A stretch of 64,000 bases of DNA, taken from Flavobacterium notoginsengisoli (GTDB lineage Bacteria > Bacteroidota > Bacteroidia > Flavobacteriales > Flavobacteriaceae). The notes below the pieces were generated by a model. That model was not told the origin of the DNA. It saw only the letters and a list, made by a program, of their open reading frames with translations, and did not search any database. The stretch covers positions 124,001 through 188,000 of the forward strand of contig NZ_JACHLB010000006.1 of assembly GCF_014207905.1 (NCBI RefSeq). The letters are read 5' to 3'. The position numbers were made by a program, and so were the translations under genes. Each line of letters starts with the position of its first letter. Position 1 is the first letter of the stretch. Below, piece by piece: positions 36,368 to 45,431 of the stretch.

Positions 36368-37795
36368 ATGTTTTTTAATTCTGTAGCATTTAGTCTTTTT
36401 TTACCAATCGTTTTTTTTCTGTATTGGTTTGTTTTCAATAAAAATAAAAGCACACAAAATGGCTTACTAATTATTGCGAGCTACTATTTCTATTCTTGTT
36501 GGGATTGGAGGTTTTTATTCTTGTTAGTTTTTTCTACATTTTTAGATTATTTCACTGGAATACAAATTGAAAAAAGTAAATCGAATAATAGGCGAAAATT
36601 CTGGTTTTGGCTTAGTGTATCGGTAAATTTAGGATTTTTAGGTGTTTTTAAATATTATGATTTTTTTGCAACTTCATTTGCAGAAATGCTTGGATATTTT
36701 GGATTTAAGGTAAGCCCGATTTTATTAAATGTTATTTTGCCTGTCGGAATTTCTTTTTACACTTTTCATGGATTATCGTATGTAATTGATATTTATTTGA
36801 AAAGGATTAAAGCAGAATATAATTTTGTAGATTATTCATTGTTTGTTAGTTACTTTCCTTTATTGGTTGCTGGACCAATCGAAAGAGCAACACATTTATT
36901 GCCACAAGTAAAAATAAAACGCGAATTTAATTTAGAGAAAGCGAAAGAAGGTTTTTTACAGATTATTTGGGGGTTGTTCAAAAAAGTTGTTATAGCAGAT
37001 AATTGCGCTGTTTATGCTAACAATATATTTGATCATTATACATCAATGGACTCGTTTTCTCTCGTAATGGGATCTGTATATTTTGCTTTTCAGATTTATG
37101 GAGATTTTTCGGGATATTCAGATATAGCTTTGGGTGTATCAAAATTATTCGGCATCGATTTATTAAAAAACTTTAATTATCCATACTTTTCAAGAGATAT
37201 TGCAGAATTTTGGCGTCGTTGGCATATATCGCTATCTTCTTGGTTTCGAGATTATGTGTATATCCCTTTAGGCGGGAGCAAAGGTTCTAAAATAATGCAA
37301 ATAAGAAATGTTTTTATTATTTTCTTACTAAGCGGATTTTGGCATGGAGCCAATTGGACTTATATAATTTGGGGAGCAATAAATGCATTTTATTTCCTAC
37401 CATTACTTTTAAGAAAAACAAACCGAAATAATATTGAACAAAAATCTATTGCATTTAATTTTTCTTCTCTAAAAATGATTTGCAGTATACTTTTTACTTT
37501 TGGTCTTACCTGTATTGCGTGGATCTTTTTTAGATCTGAAAGTATAAATATGGCGATTGAATACATTAAAAGAATTACACTCTTTACCTTTAGCCTAGAT
37601 AGTTTGAAAGAACAATTAAGTTACATTATTATCATTATCTTGCCTTACTTCATTTTACTTGAGTGGAATAACAGAAGAAAAGAATGCCCTTTATTTGATA
37701 GATATTCAGGAATTAAAGCCATTATAACACTTATATTTATTTTGTTATTTGGACAATTTGATATTCAGAGTAAATTCATTTATTTTCAATTCTAA
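36368..37795 (+). CDS. MBOAT O-acyltransferase, cassette 1 (AlgI-like)
   Basis: A 475-residue polytopic membrane acyltransferase that would carry acetyl groups across the inner membrane for glycan O-acetylation. Conserved blocks: AGPIERATHLLP, YGDFSGYSDIALG, FWRRWHISLSSWFRDYVYIP near 277 and FWHGANWTY near 323 with the invariant MBOAT histidine. It pairs with the SGNH-like gene 14 bp downstream. It is a close paralogue of the gene at 38776; the first 60 residues are nearly identical. Confidence 0.94.
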   Translation: MFFNSVAFSLFLPIVFFLYWFVFNKNKSTQNGLLIIASYYFYSCWDWRFLFLLVFSTFLDYFTGIQIEKSKSNNRRKFWFWLSVSVNLGFLGVFKYYDFFATSFAEMLGYFGFKVSPILLNVILPVGISFYTFHGLSYVIDIYLKRIKAEYNFVDYSLFVSYFPLLVAGPIERATHLLPQVKIKREFNLEKAKEGFLQIIWGLFKKVVIADNCAVYANNIFDHYTSMDSFSLVMGSVYFAFQIYGDFSGYSDIALGVSKLFGIDLLKNFNYPYFSRDIAEFWRRWHISLSSWFRDYVYIPLGGSKGSKIMQIRNVFIIFLLSGFWHGANWTYIIWGAINAFYFLPLLLRKTNRNNIEQKSIAFNFSSLKMICSILFTFGLTCIAWIFFRSESINMAIEYIKRITLFTFSLDSLKEQLSYIIIIILPYFILLEWNNRRKECPLFDRYSGIKAIITLIFILLFGQFDIQSKFIYFQF

Positions 37796-37809
37796 GTAGT
37801 TCTATTAGC

Positions 37810-38772
37810 ATGAAATTTTTTCTCCAATATATTATCGGAATTATTAGTATAACTTTTATTGTTTCTTTCGGAATTCAATATCTGGCAGATAATGGTCTTC
37901 GAAATCTTAAGAATACTGAGTATAACGATTGGAAAAATATTGTCGATGGAAAAATAAATAGTGATATCATTGTAAATGGATCTTCGCGAAGTCTAATGGG
38001 GTATAATTCTCAAATTATTGGAGACAATTTGAAAAGAGATTGTTTCAATATAAGTTTCAATGCAGGATGTTATAAATTACAGGAATATAAGTTTGATATT
38101 TACATTAAAAGAAACAAGAAACCTAAAATTGTTATCCAAAATATTGATATGGCTCATTTTGGTGAGAATACAGAAATACCAGATATAGCACAATTTTATC
38201 CTTTTGTGTACAATGAAGATATTAATTCATTAGTAGGGAAATATGAAAACAAATTTAATTTATTTAAGATTATGCCCTTATTGAAATACAATCAGAGTTT
38301 TAAGATGCTCGAAGAAGGAATTGTGGCTAATTTTTCAAATGCAACAAAAAAAAATGCAACAACATTTAAAGGCTATTGTCCGCAAGATCGGGTTTTTAAA
38401 ATAGATTACCATAACTTAAAAAAATTACCTCAACTCAAAGCAAAAGCACCAAACGAGAGAGAAATAAGGATTTTACACAAAATGATTTATTTTTATTTTT
38501 CGAGATTAGATAAAGATTCAAAACTTATATTTGTCTGGATGCCTGAAAATAAGATGAGATTAACCAAAAGTTATGATCTGACTAGACAGACAATAGTTGA
38601 GGAGTTAAATTCAATTCAGAAAAAATATAAAAATGTTATCTTCATTGATATGGCTTACGACGATATTTCAAATCATGATGAATACTATTATGATACATTT
38701 CACTTAAATGAAACTGGAGCAAATTTGTTCTCAAAAAAAGTTTCACTAAAAATTAATGAACACTTAAATTAA
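37810..38772 (+). CDS. SGNH-like acyltransferase partner, cassette 1
   Basis: A 320-residue protein with an N-terminal membrane anchor (about residues 5-25) and a periplasmic domain. VNGSSRS near 54-60 supplies a nucleophile-serine block, and DTFHLNETG supplies the Asp295/His298 pair of SGNH/GDSL esterases. Together with the MBOAT partner it probably finishes acetyl transfer to the polysaccharide in the periplasm, as AlgJ/AlgX and PatB do. ATG start; 3 bp separate it from the second MBOAT gene. Confidence 0.75.
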   Translation: MKFFLQYIIGIISITFIVSFGIQYLADNGLRNLKNTEYNDWKNIVDGKINSDIIVNGSSRSLMGYNSQIIGDNLKRDCFNISFNAGCYKLQEYKFDIYIKRNKKPKIVIQNIDMAHFGENTEIPDIAQFYPFVYNEDINSLVGKYENKFNLFKIMPLLKYNQSFKMLEEGIVANFSNATKKNATTFKGYCPQDRVFKIDYHNLKKLPQLKAKAPNEREIRILHKMIYFYFSRLDKDSKLIFVWMPENKMRLTKSYDLTRQTIVEELNSIQKKYKNVIFIDMAYDDISNHDEYYYDTFHLNETGANLFSKKVSLKINEHLN

Positions 38773-38775
38773 TTC

Positions 38776-40209
38776 ATGTTTTTCAATTCTCTGGCATTTG
38801 CCATTTTTCTGCCAATCGTTTTTTTTCTGTATTGGTTTGTCTTCAACAAAAATAAAAGTACACAAAATGCTTTGCTTATTGTTGCAAGTTATTATTTCTA
38901 TTCTTGCTGGGATTGGAGATTTCTTTTTCTATTGGTTTTTTCTACGTTTTTAGATTATTTCACCGGAATACAAATTGAGAAAAGTGATTCTGATAAAAAA
39001 CGAAAATTTTGGTTTTGGCTCAGTATTTTAGTCAACTTAGGTTTTCTAGGAATCTTTAAATACTATAACTTTTTTGCTAGTTCATTTGCAGAAATGCTCA
39101 CTTCTTTCGGGTTCAAAACAAGTCCATTTTTACTGAATGTTATTCTTCCTGTCGGAATTTCTTTCTACACTTTTCACGGGTTATCGTATGTAATTGATAT
39201 TTATTATAAAAGAATAAAAGCGGAGTACAACTTTGTAGACTACTCTCTATTTGTAAGCTATTTTCCTCTTTTAGTCGCTGGACCAATTGAAAGAGCAACA
39301 CATTTGCTGCCTGAATTAAAAGTTAAACGCGAATTTGATTTACAAAAAGCAAAAGAAGGTGTTTATCAAATTGTTTGGGGATTAGTAAAAAAAGTGGTTA
39401 TTGCAGATACTTGCGCGGTTTATGCAAATGCTATTTTTGATCATTATAATTCAATGAATTCTTTTTCGTTGATTTTAGGAGCAATTTATTTTGCTTTTCA
39501 GATTTATGGAGACTTTTCAGGATATTCAGATATTGCGCTAGGAGTTTCTAAATTGTTCGGTTTAGATTTATTGAGAAACTTTAATTACCCGTATTTTTCA
39601 AGAGATATTGCGGAGTTTTGGCGTCGTTGGCACATTTCGCTTTCTTCTTGGTTTAGAGATTATTTATATATTCCGTTAGGCGGAAGCAAAGGCGGACTTT
39701 GGATGAAAATTAGAAACACTTTTATCATCTTTATTGTCAGCGGGTTTTGGCACGGCGCCAATTGGACTTATATTATCTGGGGATTTATCAATGCTGTTTA
39801 TTTTCTTCCGTTATTATTGTCCAACAGTAATAGAAACAATATAGATTCGGTTGTTTTAAAATGGAATCTAGATTCTATAAAAGTATTATTTAGTATTCTA
39901 ACTACTTTTTTATTGACATGTATTGCCTGGATATTTTTTAGAGCCAGAACAATTACGGATGCCGTTTTGTATTTGAAAAGAATAATAACAGATAGAAACT
40001 TCGAATTTCAGTATTTAGAAAACGAAAGATATAATTACGAATTACTGTTAATGATTGGTTTATTTGTTTTAGTAGAATGGAATAATCGAACTAAAGTAGA
40101 ACCAATTTCAGGAAAAAGAAGTATGCTGAAAATGGCTTTAGCTATTGTGGCTATAATTGCTTTCGGAACATACTCAGATTACAAAGAATTTATTTATTTC
40201 CAATTTTAA
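38776..40209 (+). CDS. MBOAT O-acyltransferase, cassette 2 (AlgI-like)
   Basis: A 477-residue paralogue of the protein at 36368. It keeps every recognisable block: AGPIERATHLLPE, FWRRWHISLSSWFRDYLYIP and FWHGANWTY with the invariant histidine near 325. The middle and C-terminal regions (from about residue 355) have diverged most. Its stop shares a base with the next gene (TAATG at 40207-40211). Two such cassettes suggest two different acetylation sites. Confidence 0.94.
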   Translation: MFFNSLAFAIFLPIVFFLYWFVFNKNKSTQNALLIVASYYFYSCWDWRFLFLLVFSTFLDYFTGIQIEKSDSDKKRKFWFWLSILVNLGFLGIFKYYNFFASSFAEMLTSFGFKTSPFLLNVILPVGISFYTFHGLSYVIDIYYKRIKAEYNFVDYSLFVSYFPLLVAGPIERATHLLPELKVKREFDLQKAKEGVYQIVWGLVKKVVIADTCAVYANAIFDHYNSMNSFSLILGAIYFAFQIYGDFSGYSDIALGVSKLFGLDLLRNFNYPYFSRDIAEFWRRWHISLSSWFRDYLYIPLGGSKGGLWMKIRNTFIIFIVSGFWHGANWTYIIWGFINAVYFLPLLLSNSNRNNIDSVVLKWNLDSIKVLFSILTTFLLTCIAWIFFRARTITDAVLYLKRIITDRNFEFQYLENERYNYELLLMIGLFVLVEWNNRTKVEPISGKRSMLKMALAIVAIIAFGTYSDYKEFIYFQF

Positions 40210-41090
40210 TGAAAAAGTTTTTATTCTACATATTCAAAATTTTTCTGGTAACAGTTTTAGTTGCATTTCTCTTAGACGGATTGTACACTTACATTTTTAT
40301 GCAGTCAAAAAATCGCGGAAAAATTGAAGCAGTTGTAAACTCTGAAGCAAAAAAATATGATGTAGTTATTTTAGGGTCTTCTAGAGCCAATAATCATTTT
40401 GTTTCTCAAATGTTTGAAGATAAAGGACTAAAAACCTTTAATTACGGAATGAGTGGTGGGCATTTATTTGAAGCTTCCTTAATGTTGAAATTAATGATAG
40501 AAAGAAAATACGAAATCAAAAATGTAATTCTAGAGGCAGATTTAAATTTATCAAATGAAAAAATGGCAGAAGGAATAGGATCTCTTTTTGTTCCTTTTAT
40601 TCATAATTCAACAATTATAAAAGATCATTTTAAGAATGAAAGTGATTTTAACGAGCTGTACTATATTCCATTTTATAGATATATAAAATACGATGGGAAA
40701 ATAGGTGTAAGAGAAGTTTTCTTTACAGCGATTCATAAGAAAACAAATTCACAGGACAATTTGGGTTATTACCCATTAGAAAAGCACAAAAATGGCAATA
40801 TGAAAAATAATATTGTCAATTTAAATCCGTTGCCCCACAATAAATACTATGAAGAAATTAAGAGTATTTGTAAAGCGAACAACATAAATTTTATTGCCGT
40901 AATGACGCCAATGTGCGAAAATGTTACAGGAATGAATTATTTTGACAAAGTGAAAAAAGCCTATCCAGAAATATACAATTATGAAAACGTAGTTGTCGAA
41001 GATAAATATTTCTCGTCTTGTGGTCACATGACAGATGCTGGAGCAAAAATTTTTACAGCAAAAATCATCAAAGACTTTTTTAATAAATAA
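40209..41090 (+). CDS. SGNH-like acyltransferase partner, cassette 2, lacking the catalytic Asp
   Basis: A 293-residue protein with one N-terminal membrane helix (about 5-30) and a periplasmic SGNH-like domain. LGSSRANNHF near 55 gives the serine block, and CGHMTDAGAKIF gives His273. The residue three before that histidine is Ser270, whereas cassette 1 and most SGNH enzymes have Asp. It might use a Ser-His dyad or another acid. It is coupled to its MBOAT partner by a TAATG overlap. Confidence 0.72.
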   Translation: MKKFLFYIFKIFLVTVLVAFLLDGLYTYIFMQSKNRGKIEAVVNSEAKKYDVVILGSSRANNHFVSQMFEDKGLKTFNYGMSGGHLFEASLMLKLMIERKYEIKNVILEADLNLSNEKMAEGIGSLFVPFIHNSTIIKDHFKNESDFNELYYIPFYRYIKYDGKIGVREVFFTAIHKKTNSQDNLGYYPLEKHKNGNMKNNIVNLNPLPHNKYYEEIKSICKANNINFIAVMTPMCENVTGMNYFDKVKKAYPEIYNYENVVVEDKYFSSCGHMTDAGAKIFTAKIIKDFFNK

Positions 41091-41092
41091 AA

Positions 41093-42253
41093 ATGAATAT
41101 AGCATTTCTAACTCCAGAATATTCACATCCTAAAGTTGCACATGCAGCAGGGATAGGTACGAGTATAAAAAATCTGGCTATTGCATTGCAAAAGGAAGGA
41201 AATGATATTACAGTTTTTGTTTATGGACAATCTACTCAGGAAATAATAGATGATAATGGAGTTAAAATTCATCTCATTAAAAATAGAAAACATTCTTTTT
41301 TTGGATGGTATTTACATAGAAAGCATATTGAGAAATATTGTAATTCGGTTATAAATAAAGAAAAAATTGAAATTCTTGAAGCTCCAGACTGGACTGGGAT
41401 TACGGCCTTCATGAAGTTTAGAATACCTTTAGTAATTCGCTTTCACGGAAGTGATACTTATTTCTGCCATTTAGAAAAACGTAAACAAAGAAAGAAAAAT
41501 TTTTGGTTCGAAAAATTGGCTTTGCAAGATGCAAAAGCATTTATAGCGCCAACAGATTTTGCTGGAAAATTGACCAATACGCTTTTTAAGAATCAGAAAA
41601 TAGAAACCAAAGTTATCCCAAATGGTATAGATTTGACATTATTTAAAAATGAATTTCCTGAACAATATATTGAAAATACAATTTTGTACATTGGAACACT
41701 TATTAGAAAAAAAGGTGTTTTAGAATTACCATCAATTTTTAATCAAGTGCGAAAGAGTATTCCAAATGCTAAATTAATTTTAATAGGAGGTGATTCTTTT
41801 GATATTCAGACAGGCTCAGATTCGACTTGGAAAATAATGCAAAATAGTTTCGAACCTGAAGATTTGGAAAACGTTTCTTATTTAGGACAGATAGCTTACA
41901 AGGAAGTTCAACAACATATTAAGGAGGCGAATGTTTGTGTGTTTCCAAGTTTTGCAGAAACTTTAGGAATGGTTACTATAGAAGCAATGGCTATGCAAAA
42001 GGCAATTGTAAATACAAACATTGGCTGGGCGCAAGAACTAATTAATGATCAGGAAAGTGGCTTTTTGGTTCATCCAACAAATCACATGGATTATGCGAAT
42101 AGAATTATAGAACTTTTACAGAATAAAAAATTAGCTTTAGAAATCGGAAAAAAAGCAAGATTAAGAGTTGAGGATAAATTTGATATAAAGAAAATTGCAA
42201 AAGAGAATATCATGTTTTATTCTAAGATTATTAATTCAAATAGCATCAGGTAA
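41093..42253 (+). CDS. Glycosyltransferase family 4
   Basis: A 386-residue GT-B transferase with FLTPEYSHP and AAGIGTSIKNLA at the N-terminus, VIRFHGSDTYFC in the middle, TLIRKKGVLELP as donor-domain entry near 200 and the E-x7-E motif in AETLGMVTIEAMA near 287. Its stop shares a base with the next ATG (42253). It follows the acylation cassettes by 2 bp, so it is probably in the same transcript. Confidence 0.9.
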   Translation: MNIAFLTPEYSHPKVAHAAGIGTSIKNLAIALQKEGNDITVFVYGQSTQEIIDDNGVKIHLIKNRKHSFFGWYLHRKHIEKYCNSVINKEKIEILEAPDWTGITAFMKFRIPLVIRFHGSDTYFCHLEKRKQRKKNFWFEKLALQDAKAFIAPTDFAGKLTNTLFKNQKIETKVIPNGIDLTLFKNEFPEQYIENTILYIGTLIRKKGVLELPSIFNQVRKSIPNAKLILIGGDSFDIQTGSDSTWKIMQNSFEPEDLENVSYLGQIAYKEVQQHIKEANVCVFPSFAETLGMVTIEAMAMQKAIVNTNIGWAQELINDQESGFLVHPTNHMDYANRIIELLQNKKLALEIGKKARLRVEDKFDIKKIAKENIMFYSKIINSNSIR

Positions 42254-43791
42254 TGATTATTGTTTATCATCAAAATAATACCATTGTTGAGGTTCAGTTT
42301 TCAGAAGAAATTGATGTCTTTGCGAACAAAAGCATAGCGCAAAACTTATTTGAAATAGCTGAAAAATATCCTGAACATCTGATTGTTTGGTGCCTTTTAG
42401 AATTAAAATCAAACTTAAATATTGATAAATTAGAGATAATTTTTCATAATAGGAGAATAATGGCATCTTACAATTTGTCGCAATATTCTTTTTTGCCTGA
42501 TACAATTGGTTATATTGATGAATCTCTTTTTGTAAATGTTAAAAAAGATGTTACATATCCTACTTGGAAGATGAGTAGTGATGTAGGTGGAATACATGCT
42601 TCGGTATTGAAGGCTTTAAAAAATGAGATTAAGGCCGATTTGGATTTTGAATATTTCTTGCATTCAATGGCAAAATTAGCAATGATAAATGGCTTGTTTT
42701 GTTATTCTGAACCGCTATTAGTTAAAGGTTTTTCTACAGAAGTGCAAAAACATAATATAGATTACTTTTTGCTATTTCGTTTTGTAAAACACCATTACAA
42801 GACTCGATGGATCTTTTTATTGTTTTTGAATTTATTTTTATACGAAAAGAAAATAGCTGTTTTTCCATTATTTGCTAGTTTGTTTTATAAGCAAAGAAGC
42901 ATAAATGAAAACGCGTTAAATACTATAACTTTTCAATCAAGCAAAAAAATAATTGACCAAAAAAAGATAGATATCATCATTCCAACAATTGGAAGAAAAA
43001 AATATCTATACGATTTCCTTAAAGATTTGTCTAGACAAACTCTTCAGCCTAAAAATGTTATTATAATTGAACAAAATCCAGATCTCGATAGCATTTCTGA
43101 ACTCGATTTTATAAATACCGAAAATTGGCCATTTTGTATAAAACATCAATTTATCAATCAGGCAGGAGCTTGCAACGCAAGAAATTTGGCTTTAGAAAAA
43201 GTTGAAAACGAGTGGGTTTTTATGGCAGATGATGATATTAGAATTCAAGATGATTTTTTAGAAAAAGCTTTTGATTTCATAAAAACAGAAGGTGTAGAAC
43301 AAGTAACCTTTGGATGTTATGAAGTTAATTATCCTGAGAATAAAAAAGAAGAACAAATAATTCAATGGGATGGTTTTGGTTCCGGTTGCAGTATTGTAAA
43401 AACTAAAAATATAAAAGGAATTTTTTATAATATGAGTTTTGAATTTGGCTATGGTGAAGATAATGATTTTGGAGCACAGCTAAGAAATGCTGGTTTTAAT
43501 ATCATTTACTCACCAAAACCTGAAATTGTTCATTTAAAAGCGCCAGTAGGAGGGTTTAGAACGAAACCAGTTTTGGCATGGCATAGAGATACAATTCAGC
43601 CGAAACCTTCGCCTACAGTTATGTTGTATAAGATTTCGAATTTAAAAAAACAACAGTTAAATGGTTATAAAACGGTTTTGTTTTTTAAATTCTATAAACA
43701 CCAAAAAATTAAAAATCCGATAAAATATCTTTCAAGCTTCCGTAAGCAATGGGAGTCGAGTTTATTCTGGGCAGAAAAATTAAAGCAATAA
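42253..43791 (+). CDS. Two-domain protein: unknown N-terminal domain plus GT2 glycosyltransferase
   Basis: A 512-residue protein. Residues 1 to about 230 match nothing I recognise; they include IVWCLLELKS and WKMSSDVGGIHAS and may bind the acceptor or help recruitment. The C-terminal part from about 236 is a GT-A domain: IDIIIPTIGRKKYL, AGACNARNLAL, MADDDIRIQDDF near 323 and FGYGEDNDFGAQL near 398. GT2 proteins with such an N-terminal extension occur in Bacteroidota glycan clusters, but the extension's role is unknown. Confidence 0.82.
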   Translation: MIIVYHQNNTIVEVQFSEEIDVFANKSIAQNLFEIAEKYPEHLIVWCLLELKSNLNIDKLEIIFHNRRIMASYNLSQYSFLPDTIGYIDESLFVNVKKDVTYPTWKMSSDVGGIHASVLKALKNEIKADLDFEYFLHSMAKLAMINGLFCYSEPLLVKGFSTEVQKHNIDYFLLFRFVKHHYKTRWIFLLFLNLFLYEKKIAVFPLFASLFYKQRSINENALNTITFQSSKKIIDQKKIDIIIPTIGRKKYLYDFLKDLSRQTLQPKNVIIIEQNPDLDSISELDFINTENWPFCIKHQFINQAGACNARNLALEKVENEWVFMADDDIRIQDDFLEKAFDFIKTEGVEQVTFGCYEVNYPENKKEEQIIQWDGFGSGCSIVKTKNIKGIFYNMSFEFGYGEDNDFGAQLRNAGFNIIYSPKPEIVHLKAPVGGFRTKPVLAWHRDTIQPKPSPTVMLYKISNLKKQQLNGYKTVLFFKFYKHQKIKNPIKYLSSFRKQWESSLFWAEKLKQ

Positions 43792-43806
43792 TTTTATTTA
43801 GATAAA

Positions 43807-45426
43807 TTGATAAAATCAATTTCAATACATTATAATTCAATCAGACAAAATTACGTTTTTGATACAGATCAAAAGCACAAATTGAGTATTGATATGACTC
43901 AAATAAAACTTTCTGAGCTTAATTCTTTTGATATTGAAATTGTATTCGATCAGCCTATAATTGAATTTAGAAACTATGATTATACTTGGGTAAAATGCGA
44001 TGAAGACAGAATTGCAAATGAATTTTCGCCAAAAATTATAAAACTGAAAAATGGGCAATATGTCCAGGCCAATATAAATGACGGAATTTGGGAAATAAAT
44101 AAAAAAAATACTCATATTTTAAGTTGGCGTTTCAACCCTGAATTTGCAGAACCAATTGCAAATTATATTGATTTTAACAATAAAAAAGAAATCTCAACTG
44201 CTAAAAAAAGATTTGATTTTCCAGAAAAACCAGCACTTTTGTTTCCGGTTCAGAATGGAATCGAATTTAGCAGATCTAAATATCCGTTTTCAGCTATAGC
44301 TTGTTTTACAGATCATTGTGATTTTGATACTGCCGAAAACTTAGTCCTTCAAAGGAAATTCTTTGAAGAAAATAATGTTAAGGTTACAAAAGGTTTTTTC
44401 CTTAATCATTTTTCAAAACGAGCTGATAATGCTTCTTTTCAAAATGATAAAGAAGAATTGTTAGAGTGGAGAAACGACGGTCACGAATTATGTTATCATT
44501 CATTATCTCAATCTATAAAAAACGAAAAGGAAAGTTTTGAAGATTTTGAAAATTTTGTTCCGCCACTCAACGATTTAAAAGTTTGGATTGATCACGGATT
44601 TCAACCGTATAATTTTTCGCTACTCAGCAATAATGTATTATCTGAAGAAGAGTTTGGAGAGATTCTAAATGCTAAAAATATAAATATACTTTGGAATTAT
44701 ATTGATTCGGGAACTTCAACAAATGGTATAATAAATCAGTTGAATACGAAACATTTTACATTAGCTAGTTTTTTAAAAGGAAATAAGAATCTCGGACTAA
44801 CTAAAAAGATTCAGTTAATGATTAAGAATATTATATTTCATTACTACAATGATGAAAATATGATTCTAAAATATAAAAATACCGCCGGGAATTTCAAAAA
44901 GATTATTTTTCAGAAAAAAATAAAGTTTCTTTTACCTTTTATAAAAAATAGCCTTTCACTTGGAAAGTCTATTTTTAAGGTAATTTTGTTTTGGGAAAAG
45001 GTTAAAAATAAACCTTATAAATTATCAAAATATTCGCCGATAGTTTTTAAAAATATAATAGGAAATAAAGAGTTTTATGTTTTTCAAACCTTAGAAATGC
45101 TTGATTTTAAAAGATCTTTATCAAAACATAACATTAATACTTTAATAGATGAAAAAGGTGTCTTTATAGCCCACACTTATTTTTCGGTTCCAATGAAATA
45201 TCATCAAGGGAGATTGTTTGCTGATTCAAAAACAATAGATTTAGAAGTCTCAGAAAACTTTAACTATTTAGGAAATAAAATCAAAAATAGAGAAATCTGG
45301 AATCCGACACTTACCGAACTAATTGAATATTGGAAAGGTTTTGATAAAATAATTTTTGATATAGATTTGGATGGAAATATATTTGAAAAGAACAATATTT
45401 TACTGGAAATTAGAAAAGCAATTTAA
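43807..45426 (+). CDS. Unknown 539-residue protein with a possible NodB/polysaccharide-deacetylase-like core
   Basis: Not a family I can name. Residues 1-110 look beta-rich. From about 160 the order of motifs resembles carbohydrate esterase 4: FTDHCDFDT near 166 (like TFDDG), FFEENNVKVTKGFFL, and DGHELCYHSLS near 225 (like the metal-binding His motif, but ending in Gln where a His is usual). If real, it could remove an acetyl group from a sugar in the cytoplasm, as no signal peptide is seen. The start is TTG; no ATG is nearby. Confidence 0.55.
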   Translation: MIKSISIHYNSIRQNYVFDTDQKHKLSIDMTQIKLSELNSFDIEIVFDQPIIEFRNYDYTWVKCDEDRIANEFSPKIIKLKNGQYVQANINDGIWEINKKNTHILSWRFNPEFAEPIANYIDFNNKKEISTAKKRFDFPEKPALLFPVQNGIEFSRSKYPFSAIACFTDHCDFDTAENLVLQRKFFEENNVKVTKGFFLNHFSKRADNASFQNDKEELLEWRNDGHELCYHSLSQSIKNEKESFEDFENFVPPLNDLKVWIDHGFQPYNFSLLSNNVLSEEEFGEILNAKNINILWNYIDSGTSTNGIINQLNTKHFTLASFLKGNKNLGLTKKIQLMIKNIIFHYYNDENMILKYKNTAGNFKKIIFQKKIKFLLPFIKNSLSLGKSIFKVILFWEKVKNKPYKLSKYSPIVFKNIIGNKEFYVFQTLEMLDFKRSLSKHNINTLIDEKGVFIAHTYFSVPMKYHQGRLFADSKTIDLEVSENFNYLGNKIKNREIWNPTLTELIEYWKGFDKIIFDIDLDGNIFEKNNILLEIRKAI

Positions 45427-45431
45427 TCATA

